A program made the position numbers and the translations under genes. The notes below the pieces were generated by a model, which saw only the letters and a program-made list of their open reading frames with translations, did not search any database and had not been told where the DNA came from. Positions 39,048 through 50,018 of a DNA stretch of 64,000 nucleotides are shown here, piece by piece. The stretch lies in the NCBI GenBank assembly GCA_948474755.1, contig CAOLHI010000649.1:434001-498000 (forward strand). The letters are read 5' to 3'. The stretch comes from Ctenosaura bakeri (lineage: Eukaryota; Chordata; Lepidosauria; Squamata; Iguanidae). Every line of letters starts with the position of its first letter. Position 1 is the stretch's first letter.

Positions 39048-40395
39048 ACTTGGAGTGGCTGGCCATGTAATAATCCTGTGGGATTCAAATGTGTCATTAT
39101 ACTCTTCACCAGCTTTCTGACTGCAGAGAAGGTGATATGTGCTTGCATTCTCATCCCCCACACAGTTCAAAATATATCCCATAACAAGCTAGTGTTTGCC
39201 ATAGATAAACTTCTGCTCCTCACTAGCACGGAGTTGGGCAGCTGAGAGTGCCAATGGCCGCAATGGCTCCAGTGAAGGATTCAGGTAGAGAAGAGACCAG
39301 CTAGACCACTAGATATGATGGGTCTAGTGGGTCTAGCTAGACCAACTAGATCTGTTCTTTGATCAGAGGGTAACAGTAATGGACTCAACAAAGGTCAAGG
39401 AGAAAGAAGTTCTCCCTGGACTGTCAAGTATTGATGAAAGCAGCAACTTCCAAATACCATCTTGCCTGAAAACTGTGAACTAACCTTCTTCTTGCATCTT
39501 CACAATATAGCAATGTAGATAAAGGAGCCAACAGAGGAAAATGGGAAAGAATCCTCTCTCTCTTTCTTGTCCCTCACTCAATATAAAGAATGTATGAGCA
39601 AGAGCGCTTTTTCCTTCTGATTGCATAGCTTCCCCCATAGACCTACCTATACCTTGGGAAATACGCCAAACAGACCATAATATGTTGACCATGGGATGAC
39701 TCAGCATCGTCTGGCAAGGATCTCATAAGAGTACAGTGTATTCCTTGTACCTCAAGCACATCAATACAAGCACACCAATACAAGGCCAGATTTACAGCAC
39801 TTTCTGTCACCTTAGGAAATTTTCTACTACATATAAAAGTAAAGCAGTCAACTCTGAGAGTGCACTGGACAACTTAATTTCATATCAGTGCTTGAGCATC
39901 CTATTTGCCCCTTTCCATAAAATGTCTTCCTGGCCTATATTTTGTGGTTATGCCTGAGTATGATATAATATTGGGGAACAGTTTTTTTGTTAAAGGGAAT
40001 CATGCAGAGATAATATTTCATATTCCATCTCTGTGAGTCCCACTATTTTATATTCTTCATAGTCTGAGTAGATTCTCTGAGGAATTTAGTTCCTTGCTGA
40101 AATCAACCACTCTTTCACAAGAACAGTAGTAGTCAGGACAAAAACAAAAGTGTGCCAAATTTCCTCACAGAGAAACCACTGATCAGCACAAATCAGATGG
40201 AGGAATATAGTTAATACTCTTCTAAATTGTGAAGGATTTCTCTTTCACTTTGAAAGTCCATATTTCAGAATAACAATTCTTGAATGGAAAGGAGTAATAT
40301 ATAGATTTCAGCCCCAAATCCACACATAAAGCTTAACACACCTTCCTTGAAGTTAATAATCTGCATAATGCATGTAAGTGAAAAAAGAAAAAGTG

Positions 40396-40407
40396 CCACC
40401 AGGGGGC
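40396..40407 (+). promoter_or_regulatory. CTCF-core-like site
   Basis: CCACCAGGGGGC, an exact match to the 12-base core of the vertebrate CTCF motif, preceded by AGTG and followed by ATGT. Single-motif evidence only; binding is inferred. Confidence 0.45.
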
Positions 40408-41267
40408 ATGTACAGTACTAGCAAAGCAGTTATCCTCTCATCTATAAAACTACAGCAATTTCAGTTCAGCAGTAGTTTTCATCATACATTTAGCAAGAGA
40501 AATTGTATCTCCAAAGTGTATGCTGATTGTAATAGTTGCTTTCCATTTACCATTTCTCTCTATTTTTGCAAAGAAAGAAATGTTATCCCTGCTTCTTAGA
40601 TCTGTACATTTGTACTTATTCGCCACCTCATTTAGCAAAGGAATTCATAGGCACCACAGGCATTCACGGATCACAGCTAATTACAACAGGCATAAGCTCT
40701 TAATGGTAAAGACAAATACATAAAATCTTTTTCACATTTTCCATATTTGTTTCATAGGTAAAACACCTGACATATCGGACCAGAGAATATTAATCAGTAT
40801 TTATCACAGGCACAACACCTCAAAGGAAAATGAACTATCTTCTAGGATCAGATATTATCAAAATTACTGAATTCTTTCAAATTAAACACAATCAATTTAA
40901 GTGAGCATCAAATTGTACAGATTCAATGTCCTCTGCATAGTGACAAGAGCGAACGATGACTCTTCCTCTTGTCACTGTACATCTTGGCCTCAGAGACCAT
41001 AGGGCAACTGACTGCAAAGTCACATAGGGAGCCATGGCAACAAATAGGAAGCAAATGCAACCCATAAAATCCTTGCTTTAATTTCTGTCATCCAATGGAG
41101 GCAAACGGTAGAAGATTTAGAACAGATGTAACGAAGTGCTTCTTCACAGAGAGCATGAGCATCAAGAAATCAGCAGAATTGGGTTGTAGCCTTCTTCTTC
41201 TGCTTGGGTTTCACATAGGGAACTTGGTTCACTAACTGTGAGTCACTTGAGCATCAGGAAATCCTCA

Positions 41268-41500
41268 CACAGAAAATCCTGAACAGACAAGTATTTTTGC
41301 AGTTTGTGACTTTTTCTTTGCTAAACTTGCATACATATTTTTTGTAGAGAATGCAGCATTTTCTGCTCAGGTAACAGGATTTTATGCACAGAAAATATTT
41401 TCAGTGCAAAAGAAAATTGCAAATTTTATGCAGTTTAAAACCACAGCTACTGCATTTTATAAAATAGAAACAGTTTTCTGCACAGAAAATGCTGGTTTAT
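41268..41500. repeat. Degenerate palindromic TTTTCTGCACAGAAAA units
   Basis: CACACAGAAAATCC, GCAGCATTTTCTGCTCAGG, TGCACAGAAAATATTTTCAG and TTTTCTGCACAGAAAATGC recur over about 230 bases, each nearly self-complementary. No larger element boundary recognised. Confidence 0.5.
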
Positions 41501-42717
41501 ACACAAAAACACCACGTGCAGATTTTGTTCAGAGGTCCCTAACTCACAGAAAGAAAATTGCTAAAATTGTCTGTCGCTTCCATCAAAAACAAAATTAGCA
41601 AAGAATTACAACTCTATACAGGCCATAGTTAAACTAGGGAAACGAATTTCTCAAGAAATAAGAGGGAACTAAAGAAATTCATGGTTATTAAAGCTGTCAG
41701 TGATTATTGTCATAATGCTCCATTCTGCAATCAAGATGGTGGCATGGCACTGAACGTGCACTGCTGGGGAACACCACTAGAAGATGGATGCAGCCTTCTT
41801 GTCCTGTTTGGAAGATCCCTATAGGGATTTGGTTGGCTGCTGTGGGAAACAGGTTGCTGCACAAGACGTGTCATTAGGCTAATCCAGCAGAACTCTCCTG
41901 GTGGTCTTGCAAAGATCTACACTTTTGCTCTGCCGTTATCATTGCTTCATATGGGCACTTGTCATTTCAAGTACCTTAATAAAGTTGTGCTTGACTATCC
42001 TCCTTCTGAATAATCACTCAGCAATACCATTGCCCAGGATTTTCCCTGATCACAAATCTACTCTTTTGCCACTTACATAACCAAATGCCTCATTACCTAG
42101 GACTGGCATAAAGGACAGTCCTACACAGGACTGGCATAAATTAAAATAGCAATATACTCTTGCTGTTGGACATGACTTTTAGCTACATGGCTCTGTTCTG
42201 CTTTCCAGAAATGTCATTACTATAAGAAAGTGGGGGGGGGAATGTAAGTTACACAATGTATAGGTGCACAAGTCTGTCTGAAGTGATGGAGCGATACTCT
42301 AATCCTTCACTCTCTTTTAACAGAACCAATAAAAGATCAAAAATTTCCTTCTGTTGTAGACCTCCTGAACAAATGACTGTTATGTAGAGCAGAAGGATGT
42401 GGCACTTTGTTTTAACCTAGTCTGAAGACTCTTTTGCCAGTTCCTGTGGCAAAATTTCCTCCATACCAGAGGGAGCTAGTGCTATTGTTCCAAGGCCTCT
42501 TGAATGCGGTAATAGTTACAATTTTAAAGTAAAGATTTACTACGGCAGTTCTCAGTAGAGAATACTTCTAGGCTACTTCTAGAGTTCAGTGACACAGCTG
42601 TATTAGTCTGAATCAGTATGTATCAGGAGTCCTACAAGATCCCACTGCATGGTTACTCCTAGTTACTATGATATAAAATACAGCCTTCTTCTTCCCACTT
42701 TCCTGTCTTCTCAACAC

Positions 42718-43147
42718 TGGCCGTTTTCGCATGTTACCTGTTTGCGCGACGGGGGAGGGCGTCTCGCGTGAGAAGCCTCATTCGAAACACTGCCGCTTCC
42801 CCTCTCCTTCCTACCGCAGGTCGCTTCCTGTTTGCGCGAGTGTCGCACTAGCGCCCTGCCCCTTCCTTCCACAGCGCAGTATGGGAGTTGTAGGCTGTAC
42901 TGGGGGAGGAAGCGCTACCCGCCCAGCTCGCCGACGCACCGCACGCAGGTAAGTGCGCGAGGGCACCGCGAGCATCGCGCGAGCATGGGGCATTTTCGGC
43001 TTAAAGCCAAAAATCAAAAAATGTGCCCGCGCACCGCTTCAGCCTCATGAGCACCGCGCAAGTGGGAGTGCGTCGTACGGAGCGGCGCTCCATTTGCGCG
43101 GCGCTCAAGGGGTGCTCGCACTAAAAAAAAACATGCGAAAAGGGCCA
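42718..43147. mobile_element. CpG-rich non-autonomous DNA transposon with terminal inverted repeats
   Basis: The ends are TGGCCGTTTTCGCATGTT (left) and, reading inward from the right, TGGCCCTTTTCGCATGTT: 17 of 18 matching. The interior is GC-rich and dense in undecayed CpG (GCGCGAG, CACCGCGAGCATCGCGCGAG), in strong contrast to the AT-rich flanks. The flanks CTCAACAC and CTCACAGC could be an imperfect 8-bp target duplication, which would suggest the hAT superfamily. No transposase; the 60-75-codon frames inside overlap in several phases and look like chance. Confidence 0.8.
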
Positions 43148-43549
43148 CTCACAGCTGAGCATGCAGCAGCAGCATAAGGCACGGCACAGATAGTACAGCA
43201 CACAAAAAAGTGAATTTAGCCCTCATTAAGCTACAGCCATAATGTAACTTAGTTTTACTTTTGTTACTAGGCAAGGGAATTAATTATGTGGAACAAGTTA
43301 GCTGTAACTAATCATTTCCAAGCTCTGCTTCAACATTCTCTCAACTAGGGGTGTAAATTCTCCATTATTTCACATCTAAAGAGGAATAATTACTGCAGTT
43401 CTCACTGTGAGAGAAAATGAATATTTTTGTACAATATTCTCCTCATATTCAAGCACCCCAAAGTATTCCAGAGCATTTATATTTGATATATTTTTACTTT
43501 TTTACTTTTAAATGTTTTTAATATAATGATTTGTAACTGTGTTTCTACA

Positions 43550-43650
43550 TTTATTGTCAGATTTTCAGCTGCTCTTCTTTTAGTTTCCTGAGTCACCTTG
43601 GCTCCCACAACAGAAGAAAGGCAGCGTATAAATGGAAGAAATACTATATA
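43550..43650 (+). repeat. Possible LINE 3' end
   Basis: GAGTCACCTTGGCTCCCACA then AAAGGCAGCGTATAAATGGA resembles the 3' tail of CR1/L2-clade elements. Low-complexity TA-rich sequence follows. Confidence 0.4.
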
Positions 43651-44796
43651 TACGTATGCATGTATGTATATGTATATTCTTGGCCGAAAAATGTGGGTCT
43701 TTTGTTTGTGTTTTGCACAAAAATATATCACCTCCTCAAAAAAAAAAAAAATATTTCATGTACAGGAAACACTTTCTTCTAGAACAAAAGTCCTCCATAA
43801 CATTTCAGGGCATTTGAATAGTGGGAGAAAACTGCACAAATGTCTCTCTTCTCTATTATTCTTCCCAAAGAGGTTTCCCAGTTCTCAGCCCCATTTTTTA
43901 TTTTTTACTATTAAGAAAGGAATAATTCAAAATAGTCTTTCCATCCATACTATCAACATACCCATGCCCTCAACGCAGAAGAACACAGAGATTCTGTACG
44001 CCAAATGTGTGTACATTAACTTCTGTACCTATGCTTTGTGCATATTTGAAACAGAAAGGCTGAGAGGAGAAGTGGCCCAAAGAAACCCACTATAATTTAG
44101 GGAACCCATAGTCACATCCCCTTTATTGAAGAAAATGCATCCAATATCCTTAATGTAGGGCATTTTTTCCCTACAGAACTTTATTCCAAACCCTAGCCCC
44201 ACTCTCAGTTCTCTCCCCCCCCCACTCAGTATTTAGTATGCCACATCAGAATGACACAGGTTACCCAAAGAATTGCTATTAAATCCAGCCTATTCTGATT
44301 TCTGATTTCTTTATAGATTGCTTAACATCAGAAATGTACTCTTCAAGTATGTTCCAACTTATAATATCCACTGATAATGCAAAGCAAGTCCCAAGGACAA
44401 CATTAAATGTCTAAAGCAGGTAATGAATGTTCTGTCTAGACAATGGATGCAGACAATGTTGTTCGTCTTCTCTCAGCTCTGCCATCTGCTAGTAGCTTTG
44501 ATAGCAAGCGGAAGGCTTGTATAATGTCTGCATCTATTATATTACGAGAGCAACTTAATTAGCCTTGTCTAAACCATGATGGCTATAAACTTTAAAATTC
44601 TACAAATACCTATCTATGGATCAAAATAACACTTTGATGGTGGATTAACTTTGTGAGCATGTATAAAGGTGGATTTCTGCTTTACTTCAAGACCTGTAAG
44701 AAGCATAAATCCATAAAATTATCAAGCTAACTTGTTTTGCTTGTTAGAGTTGGGTGACAACTAGAAACAAAGTATGCTACACACAGGGAAAACCAT

Positions 44797-45000
44797 ACTC
44801 TTTGGCGTAGTGGTTTGAGCACTGGACTATACTGGAAACCAGGGTTCAATTCCCTACTCAGACATGAAGACTCACTAGGTAAGCTTGGGCATATCACACA
44901 CAGTCTGCCCCAGAAAACCTCATGATAGGTTCACCTTAGAGTTGCCATAAGTCGGAAATGACTTGAAGGAATACAAAAGCAACAACAGCAACAGCAACCA
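44797..45000 (+). mobile_element. Sauria SINE next to exon D
   Basis: Plus-strand copy with well-kept tRNA promoter: A box TGGCGTAGTGG (44803-44813), B box GGTTCAATTCC (44843-44853). Body CCATAAGTCGGAAATGACTT, tail AACAACAGCAACAGCAAC. It ends 87 bases below the exon D donor and lies antisense to GADL1. Confidence 0.9.
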
Positions 45001-45087
45001 GATTTCCATATACCATGCAACAGTTAAAATCACAGGAGCCTCCTTTTTTAAAAACCACTAATTCTATGAAACAGGTATGTAACTCAC

Positions 45088-45177
45088 ACGATGGAGCTTC
45101 TCCCAGTATTCACGGCTTTCGTCCATGTTTCTCAGACTAGGTGGAATGTACCAGAAGCAAATGTTTGCATACTCTGG
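45088..45177 (-). CDS. GADL1: GADL1 internal exon D
   Basis: The 90-base exon gives 30 codons: PEYANICFWYIPPSLRNM, then DESREYWEKLHR. NICFWYIPPSLR is a conserved C-terminal-domain motif of the GAD/CSAD/GADL1 group. The donor is GTGAGT from 45087. A GT two bases upstream is also present, but the chosen one keeps phase 0 and ends after KLHR, the place where family members continue with Val-Ala-Pro. The acceptor TAG (45180-45178) is preceded by a polypyrimidine run that is a (CT)n microsatellite. A Sauria SINE lies 87 bases downstream of the donor. The next and probably last coding exon (about 57 codons in the family) was not found between 1 and 45087. Confidence 0.95.
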
Positions 45178-45179
45178 CT

Positions 45180-45183
<4 letters not shown>

Positions 45184-45214
<31 letters not shown>
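45184..45214. repeat. (GA)n microsatellite forming the exon D polypyrimidine tract
   Basis: About 15 GA units on the + strand; on the gene strand this is an uninterrupted pyrimidine run (with the adjoining T-run to 45220) ending a few bases before the TAG acceptor at 45180-45178. Confidence 0.95.
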
Positions 45215-45218
<4 letters not shown>

Positions 45219-46247
45219 AGACTGAACTTTTAGGACAAAGACTTAGGCTAGCCAATCTACTCATTTTGCCCAGCAATGAGAAACAAAGTGTAAAAAAAAA
45301 TATCTCAAGTTACTGGCTTATTAGGTTGCTTTGGGCTGCCAGTCTATTTAAGTGGGTTTCATTAATCACTATTCTTATTTTATATTTCTACCTCACAGCA
45401 AGCTAGTGACAACTCATTTCAACTCATCTGTTAATATTCATATTTTATATAACACATATATGTTAATTTTGTAACCTGTCTTTCCACCTGTTCTATGCTG
45501 TCATGCTCATTTTTTAATATTGCCCACCTCCAGTCAAAAATGAACTTAGCAGTGTGGATTTTGGTGGAAAGTCTTGAGAGGAATCTCACTGGAATAAGCC
45601 AAATCTTGTTAAATAACAACCATTACCGTGGATTCCCCTTCATGTACATGGTTCTTTCTCAACACTCCCGACTGAAAATGGAGGAAAGCATAAAAATTTA
45701 GGGAAGGGGTGATAGCTAGAGCACACTGTCATTTTCCCCAGATGTGAACACTACATCAATTACGGGTCTAATCTTCCTCCCAAGTGGCTGGAAACTACCA
45801 GCTGTGCTAAATTCTTTCATGAAAGGGCACTGGTCCTATTCATAATATCACTTTTTGCCTTCCTTCAAAGAATGTTTTAAATACAGTTTAATCATCAAGG
45901 AGAATATAGTTGTCAGCAGGAAGAGATCAGCAAGCATGCCACCTGCTGCTATGAAATGAGATGAAGTTAAGCTTTTTCTCTAGCCTAATCCAGGCCCAGT
46001 ATGTGGAGACCTGCTCCTGCTGAATGCTGAATTTCATTTTCAAATGTTTCTGGAGAAAAATGGTGCTTCCAGATAAGGCTTGCACTGTGTAAATGTCCAA
46101 CCCCAAAGAGAGAATTTTTATGAAAAATCTAGTAATCCTCCTATAGTTCCCTATCTTCTCTTCTGGCCTTTTTCTTACCATATATAGAACAAACACAAAT
46201 CTATTCCACAGAGAAAGAAGAGATGCATTTCAGTGGCTATCACTAGG

Positions 46248-46320
46248 ATATATATCTATAGATATATAGATATATAGATATACAGATAGAGATATAGAGA
46301 TATATACTTATATATATCTG
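46248..46320. repeat. (TATAGA)-like AT microsatellite
   Basis: Repeated TATAGATATATAGATATA units with internal self-complementarity. Confidence 0.9.
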
Positions 46321-46924
46321 GAAGCACTCAAAGAGAGGGAACTGTCCACAGACATCATCCAGATACAGATCACCACAGGGTTATTTAGATTCAGGTTTTC
46401 TGCCATATTAAGTAAAGGCAAGCTCCACTGATCTCAGCAGGTCTGCAAGTTCAACCTTCTGATCACACAGAGACAGGACATTCAACTACTTTGATATTCA
46501 CAGAATTCTCAAAAGATGTATAATTACTGTGGTACTGAAATGCCTGTTAAGCATTTAAACAGAAAACCCAAAGACATTTTTTCCTCTTTCTGCCATCTCT
46601 CTTGCAACTCTAAAATCTGTTGTCAAATATTTATAACGGGTGAACAGATTTTTTTTTATTTTTAAAAAATCCAGAGGAAACTTTCCAGTTTTGATCTATA
46701 TCTGTAGAGAGACTAGAATAGCCCATTTGTGTCCATATTCAATTACATATTGGATGATTACTTCTGTCTAAAGGTCTCTTCTTCCCATGTCAAACCAGCA
46801 TTCAGACTGATGGTATGTAATACTGACTACACTTCATAGCCTTTGGCACTCTTTGAATCAGCACTGCCAAAACGCCTGTTGCAATGTACACACATAATAT
46901 TGAATTGCATTTGGCACAACTTAC

Positions 46925-46976
46925 CTCCAGCAGCAACTGGAAGCCTTCTCTCTTCTTGATTTCATCCACAAGGTAT
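46925..46976 (-). CDS. GADL1: GADL1 internal exon C
   Basis: Short 52-base exon completing the Arg codon split from exon B and adding 17 residues, YLVDEIKKREGFQLLLE. This is the helix that follows the large-domain core in PLP decarboxylases and matches GADL1 better than CSAD. The acceptor is TTGTATTGCAG before 46976 and the donor GTAAGT starts at 46924; phase 2 in, phase 0 out. The intron from exon B is 6,435 bases and the next one 1,747 bases. The frame is intact. Confidence 0.94.
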
Positions 46977-47307
46977 CTGCAATACAAAAGGGAGTAGGTC
47001 CAGGTATTAATGTTTTAGATTATTTGGAACAATATTTTCAACTATGAAATGTTTTCATAGACGTTTGATTACGAGACTGCAATACATACTCATTTTTTAA
47101 GTACACAGCCAGTGTTAACTATCAATTAAATCTGATCCTTATTATTAACTTACCAAGTTTTAAATTTACACATTCTTATCTAAAAGACTATATGTTTATT
47201 TTAGACTTAACCATATAAATAATCTTCCAACACAAAATTATCCAGGAAAGAGGTATAATTTGCTTATCTGAAATCACAATTGTCTGAGACAAGAGCACTC
47301 ACCGAGG

Positions 47308-47470
47308 CATATATGAAAAAATGACTTTTTAGCATCCTTGGTGTTGGAACTCTCTCTCTATATATATATATACATATATAGAGAGAGAGTTCCAACACCA
47401 AGGATGCTAAAAAAGTCATTTTTTCATATATATACATATATATATAGAGAGAGAGAGTTCCAACACCAAT
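47308..47470. repeat. Large palindrome with TA-rich centre plus a third partial arm
   Basis: The left arm (about 47308-47367) contains ATGACTTTTTAGCATCC and TTGGTGTTGGAACTCTCTC; the right arm (about 47368-47430) is its reverse complement with one A/T-run length difference. A further reversed copy of GAGAGAGTTCCAACACCA follows at about 47450-47468. Confidence 0.9.
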
Positions 47471-49598
47471 ACATGTATATATATACACACTACATACAAA
47501 ATAATCAAAATGCATATCTGAATAATTTAGTGTGAATTCTGAATATAACATAGTCCTAAAAGGGACAAGTATTTTATAGGCAAGTGCCAGGCTACTTAAT
47601 ATTTCAATAAAATAATAATCCTTTTATTCATACAAACATAAAGACAAGCAGACAGGAAGTATTATACTTAATTCTGCTGTCCACTTATTCAATAACCAGT
47701 AAATCTCCTCTTGGCTTCAAATTTTTCAAAGGTACTAAAGTCTCTGGCATACATTTTGCATTTCTTGTTAGGTTTATCAGGATGTTGATCTTATTAACAC
47801 TAAAATTTAAAAGTTAAACATAAAATTTTGCTTGTTCTATATAAATAAAATGATTTGGATCTCCTGTAATTAGCTGAAATTACCTCATTCCACCTAAATT
47901 GCTGGCTAGAGCCGTACTTGATCTTATACTTAGTGGTGGGTGTGAAGGACTAAAAGAAGACAGTTTAGAACTTACAACACTTTCATGTTATCAGAGTATA
48001 GAGAGTTTTTTAAAAAGTATATGCTCATTTTTATTAATATTGGGTTTAGCTTTGTTGGAGTAATTAAAGAAGTGACATGTTAAAAGGGATAGCCTCAACA
48101 GGAGGTATATTATCTACATCACCTTTCTCTGGAAGATTAATGTCTAATTCTATGTTGTCATCTTCACAGGCTTCATAAAACTGAAGTCCCTATGAACTAG
48201 AAGGATCCATGAGGTACAAAGATTTATCTTGGATCTAACTGTTGTATATGTTTACAGTATGCACAAGAAGCATTGTTCCCTTACCCTGCAGACTGTCTTA
48301 CATTTAAAATTTCTTACTGTTCAATTTCTGTGCCTGTTAAAACTGAAAACCTTTGGAAAAAAATAGAGAAAAAATGCTTCCCTTTCCCCAAATTATTCTA
48401 TTCCTTTATCCCCATATTTCTCACCAACTTAGCAGAATGAACAACAATCACAAAATGAAAGCTGAAATTGTATGGAATCTACATCTAGAATGTCTCCAGA
48501 GCGATGCATATTCTACAACCAGAAACATAAAAACGGGAGGTGGCAAATTTCTCCCAAAAGAATTATATTTAGCAGTCAGTCCTTGCCACACCCAGATTTC
48601 AGCTGAGAGTGAATGAGCAGAGCACCACTTAATAATAGGCCTCCCCCACACAGTCAATTTACCTACATGGAGAAAGTCTTTGTATCAACCCACCTGCCAT
48701 CATTTTTTCAATATAACACTTTATTCATGCATACATTGACTTTAGATAAGACATGCAATAGGCCTGGCTATTTCAGTCCTCTGTCAAGTTATTTTAGTAT
48801 TTTGCTTATATCCCACATTACACTCTTTTCACTTTCCCAAATTCCATTTTACTTCTCCATTTCCAACTTTCTTAACATTTCTCTGTGCTGCAATGACCAA
48901 CAATTGTCCCAGTATCTGCCTCTGCAACAAGATCTTTTGGAGAAAGAAGGACATAGCAATATGTGAACGTGACTGGTATTCAATATATACCTGATGCAGA
49001 ATAAAAAAGGAATAAGTAGGAGGGACAGAGAAGACTGGACTCCTTATCTTTACACATGTAAAGCTGGAGTCAAAAGAACTCTAATGATTTCTTCAAGCTG
49101 ATTTCTCATGGAAAATAGGGCACTTCTGTTCATTTGTATTATTGCTGTATGCCTGTTGTTCGTTATGATACAATTCTTCTCTGACTAGATTGCTGTTAAA
49201 CTAAGGCTGCATACAAATGAACAATGAAAAAAGAGTCAATCTTATTCTCTGCCCAGGAGCTTCTTCCTAGTTTCACAATGAAAATGACAGAAGTACTTTA
49301 CAGTGCTTCGGTTGCTGAGCTAATTATCTGTCTTTCTCTTGCCCTGTAATTCCAGACTGGTTTTTTATTATTATTTTTAAAATGGTATATGTATGCTGTT
49401 CAATTAAATATTCATCCGTTTTCTTAAACAGCACAATTTTCAAGTTGTTAAAAAACCCCTCTAGGCAGGTAGGTCTTATGACATAACGGGTTCCTGCCAA
49501 TCAGTGTTAAGCAGAGCTGGCTTCTACAGTAAACATATACCCCCGCCGTTGCATCCCTGATGAAAGGGACACAGAGTCAAGTGTATGTGCACGCCCAA

Positions 49599-49757
49599 AC
49601 TATGACTCTGGAGACCAGGGTTTGAGTCCCTACTCGGCCATGGAAAACCACTGGGTGACCAAATCACATTCTCTCAGTCCCAAAGAAGGCAAAGGCAACA
49701 AATCTTGCCAAGCAAACCTTCAGGACAGGTTTGCCTTAGGGTTGTCCTAAGTCAGTT
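49599..49757 (+). mobile_element. Sauria SINE lacking its extreme head
   Basis: Begins ACTATGACTCTGGAGACC, B box GGTTTGAGTCC (49619-49629), CCATGGAAAACCACTGGGTG, ending GGGTTGTCCTAAGTCAG. The A box is missing. Confidence 0.85.
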
Positions 49758-49810
49758 TTCAAAGGGGAGAGACACAGTGGCTAGAAAAAACCTCCCCTTG
49801 TCAGTGGCAT

Positions 49811-49992
49811 TTTGTTGCTGTGTGCTTTCAAGTCACTTCAGACTTATGGCAACCTTAAAGTGAATCTATCACAGGGATGTTTTCACCAAGATTTGTTCAG
49901 AGGAAGTTGGCCTTTGCCTTCCTCTGCAAGAGAATGTGACTTGCCCAAAGTCACCCAGTGCCTGGGCAGGGATTTTAATCCTAGTCTCCATA
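49811..49992 (-). mobile_element. Sauria SINE, opposite orientation to its neighbour
   Basis: The + strand shows TTTGTTGCTGTGTGCTTTC, CAGACTTATGGCAACC, TGACTTGCCCAAAGTCACCC and GGATTTTAATCCTAGTCTCC; the tRNA head beyond the B box is missing. It is separated from the + strand copy by about 53 bases. Confidence 0.87.
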
Positions 49993-49998
49993 AACCTC

Positions 49999-50018
49999 AA
50001 TCAATCAATCAATCAATA
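49999..50018. repeat. Short (CAAT)n tract
   Basis: About five CAAT units after the SINE. Confidence 0.8.

Larger units (their letters stand above)
1..45087 (-). other. GADL1: GADL1 3' intron, more than 45 kb, open at the window edge
   Basis: Inferred intron following exon D. I looked on the minus strand for the family's final segment (ERMMKKG, GYQPHRGK, NFFRQVV, DFLLDEI) and saw no match, so it probably lies left of base 1. Apart from the listed elements I recognise nothing in about 1991-4475, 5401-7400, 8800-9525, 9721-10107, 10276-11160, 12575-13080, 14160-14810, 15086-15360, 15640-18480, 23031-23598, 23896-25888, 26085-28114, 28312-29998, 31817-33490, 38785-40390, 41580-42717 and 43660-44796. 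Confidence 0.75.
45178..46924 (-). other. GADL1: GADL1 intron between exons C and D
   Basis: GT-AG intron of 1,747 bases. It holds a (GA)n tract against exon D and an AT-rich (TATAGA)-like tract near 46248-46320. Nothing else is recognised. Confidence 0.9.

Noticed and set aside
42731..43177. Several 60-75-codon frames in the CpG-rich element
   Set aside because: Overlapping frames on both strands inside a high-GC element; stops are rare for compositional reasons.
43598..44095. 165-codon + strand open frame
   Set aside because: Begins in a LINE-tail-like stretch and passes a TATG/ATAT repeat and an A-run; looks like chance.
44803..44853. Genuine tRNA gene
   Set aside because: A and B boxes are present but there is no cloverleaf or acceptor stem, and the SINE body follows.
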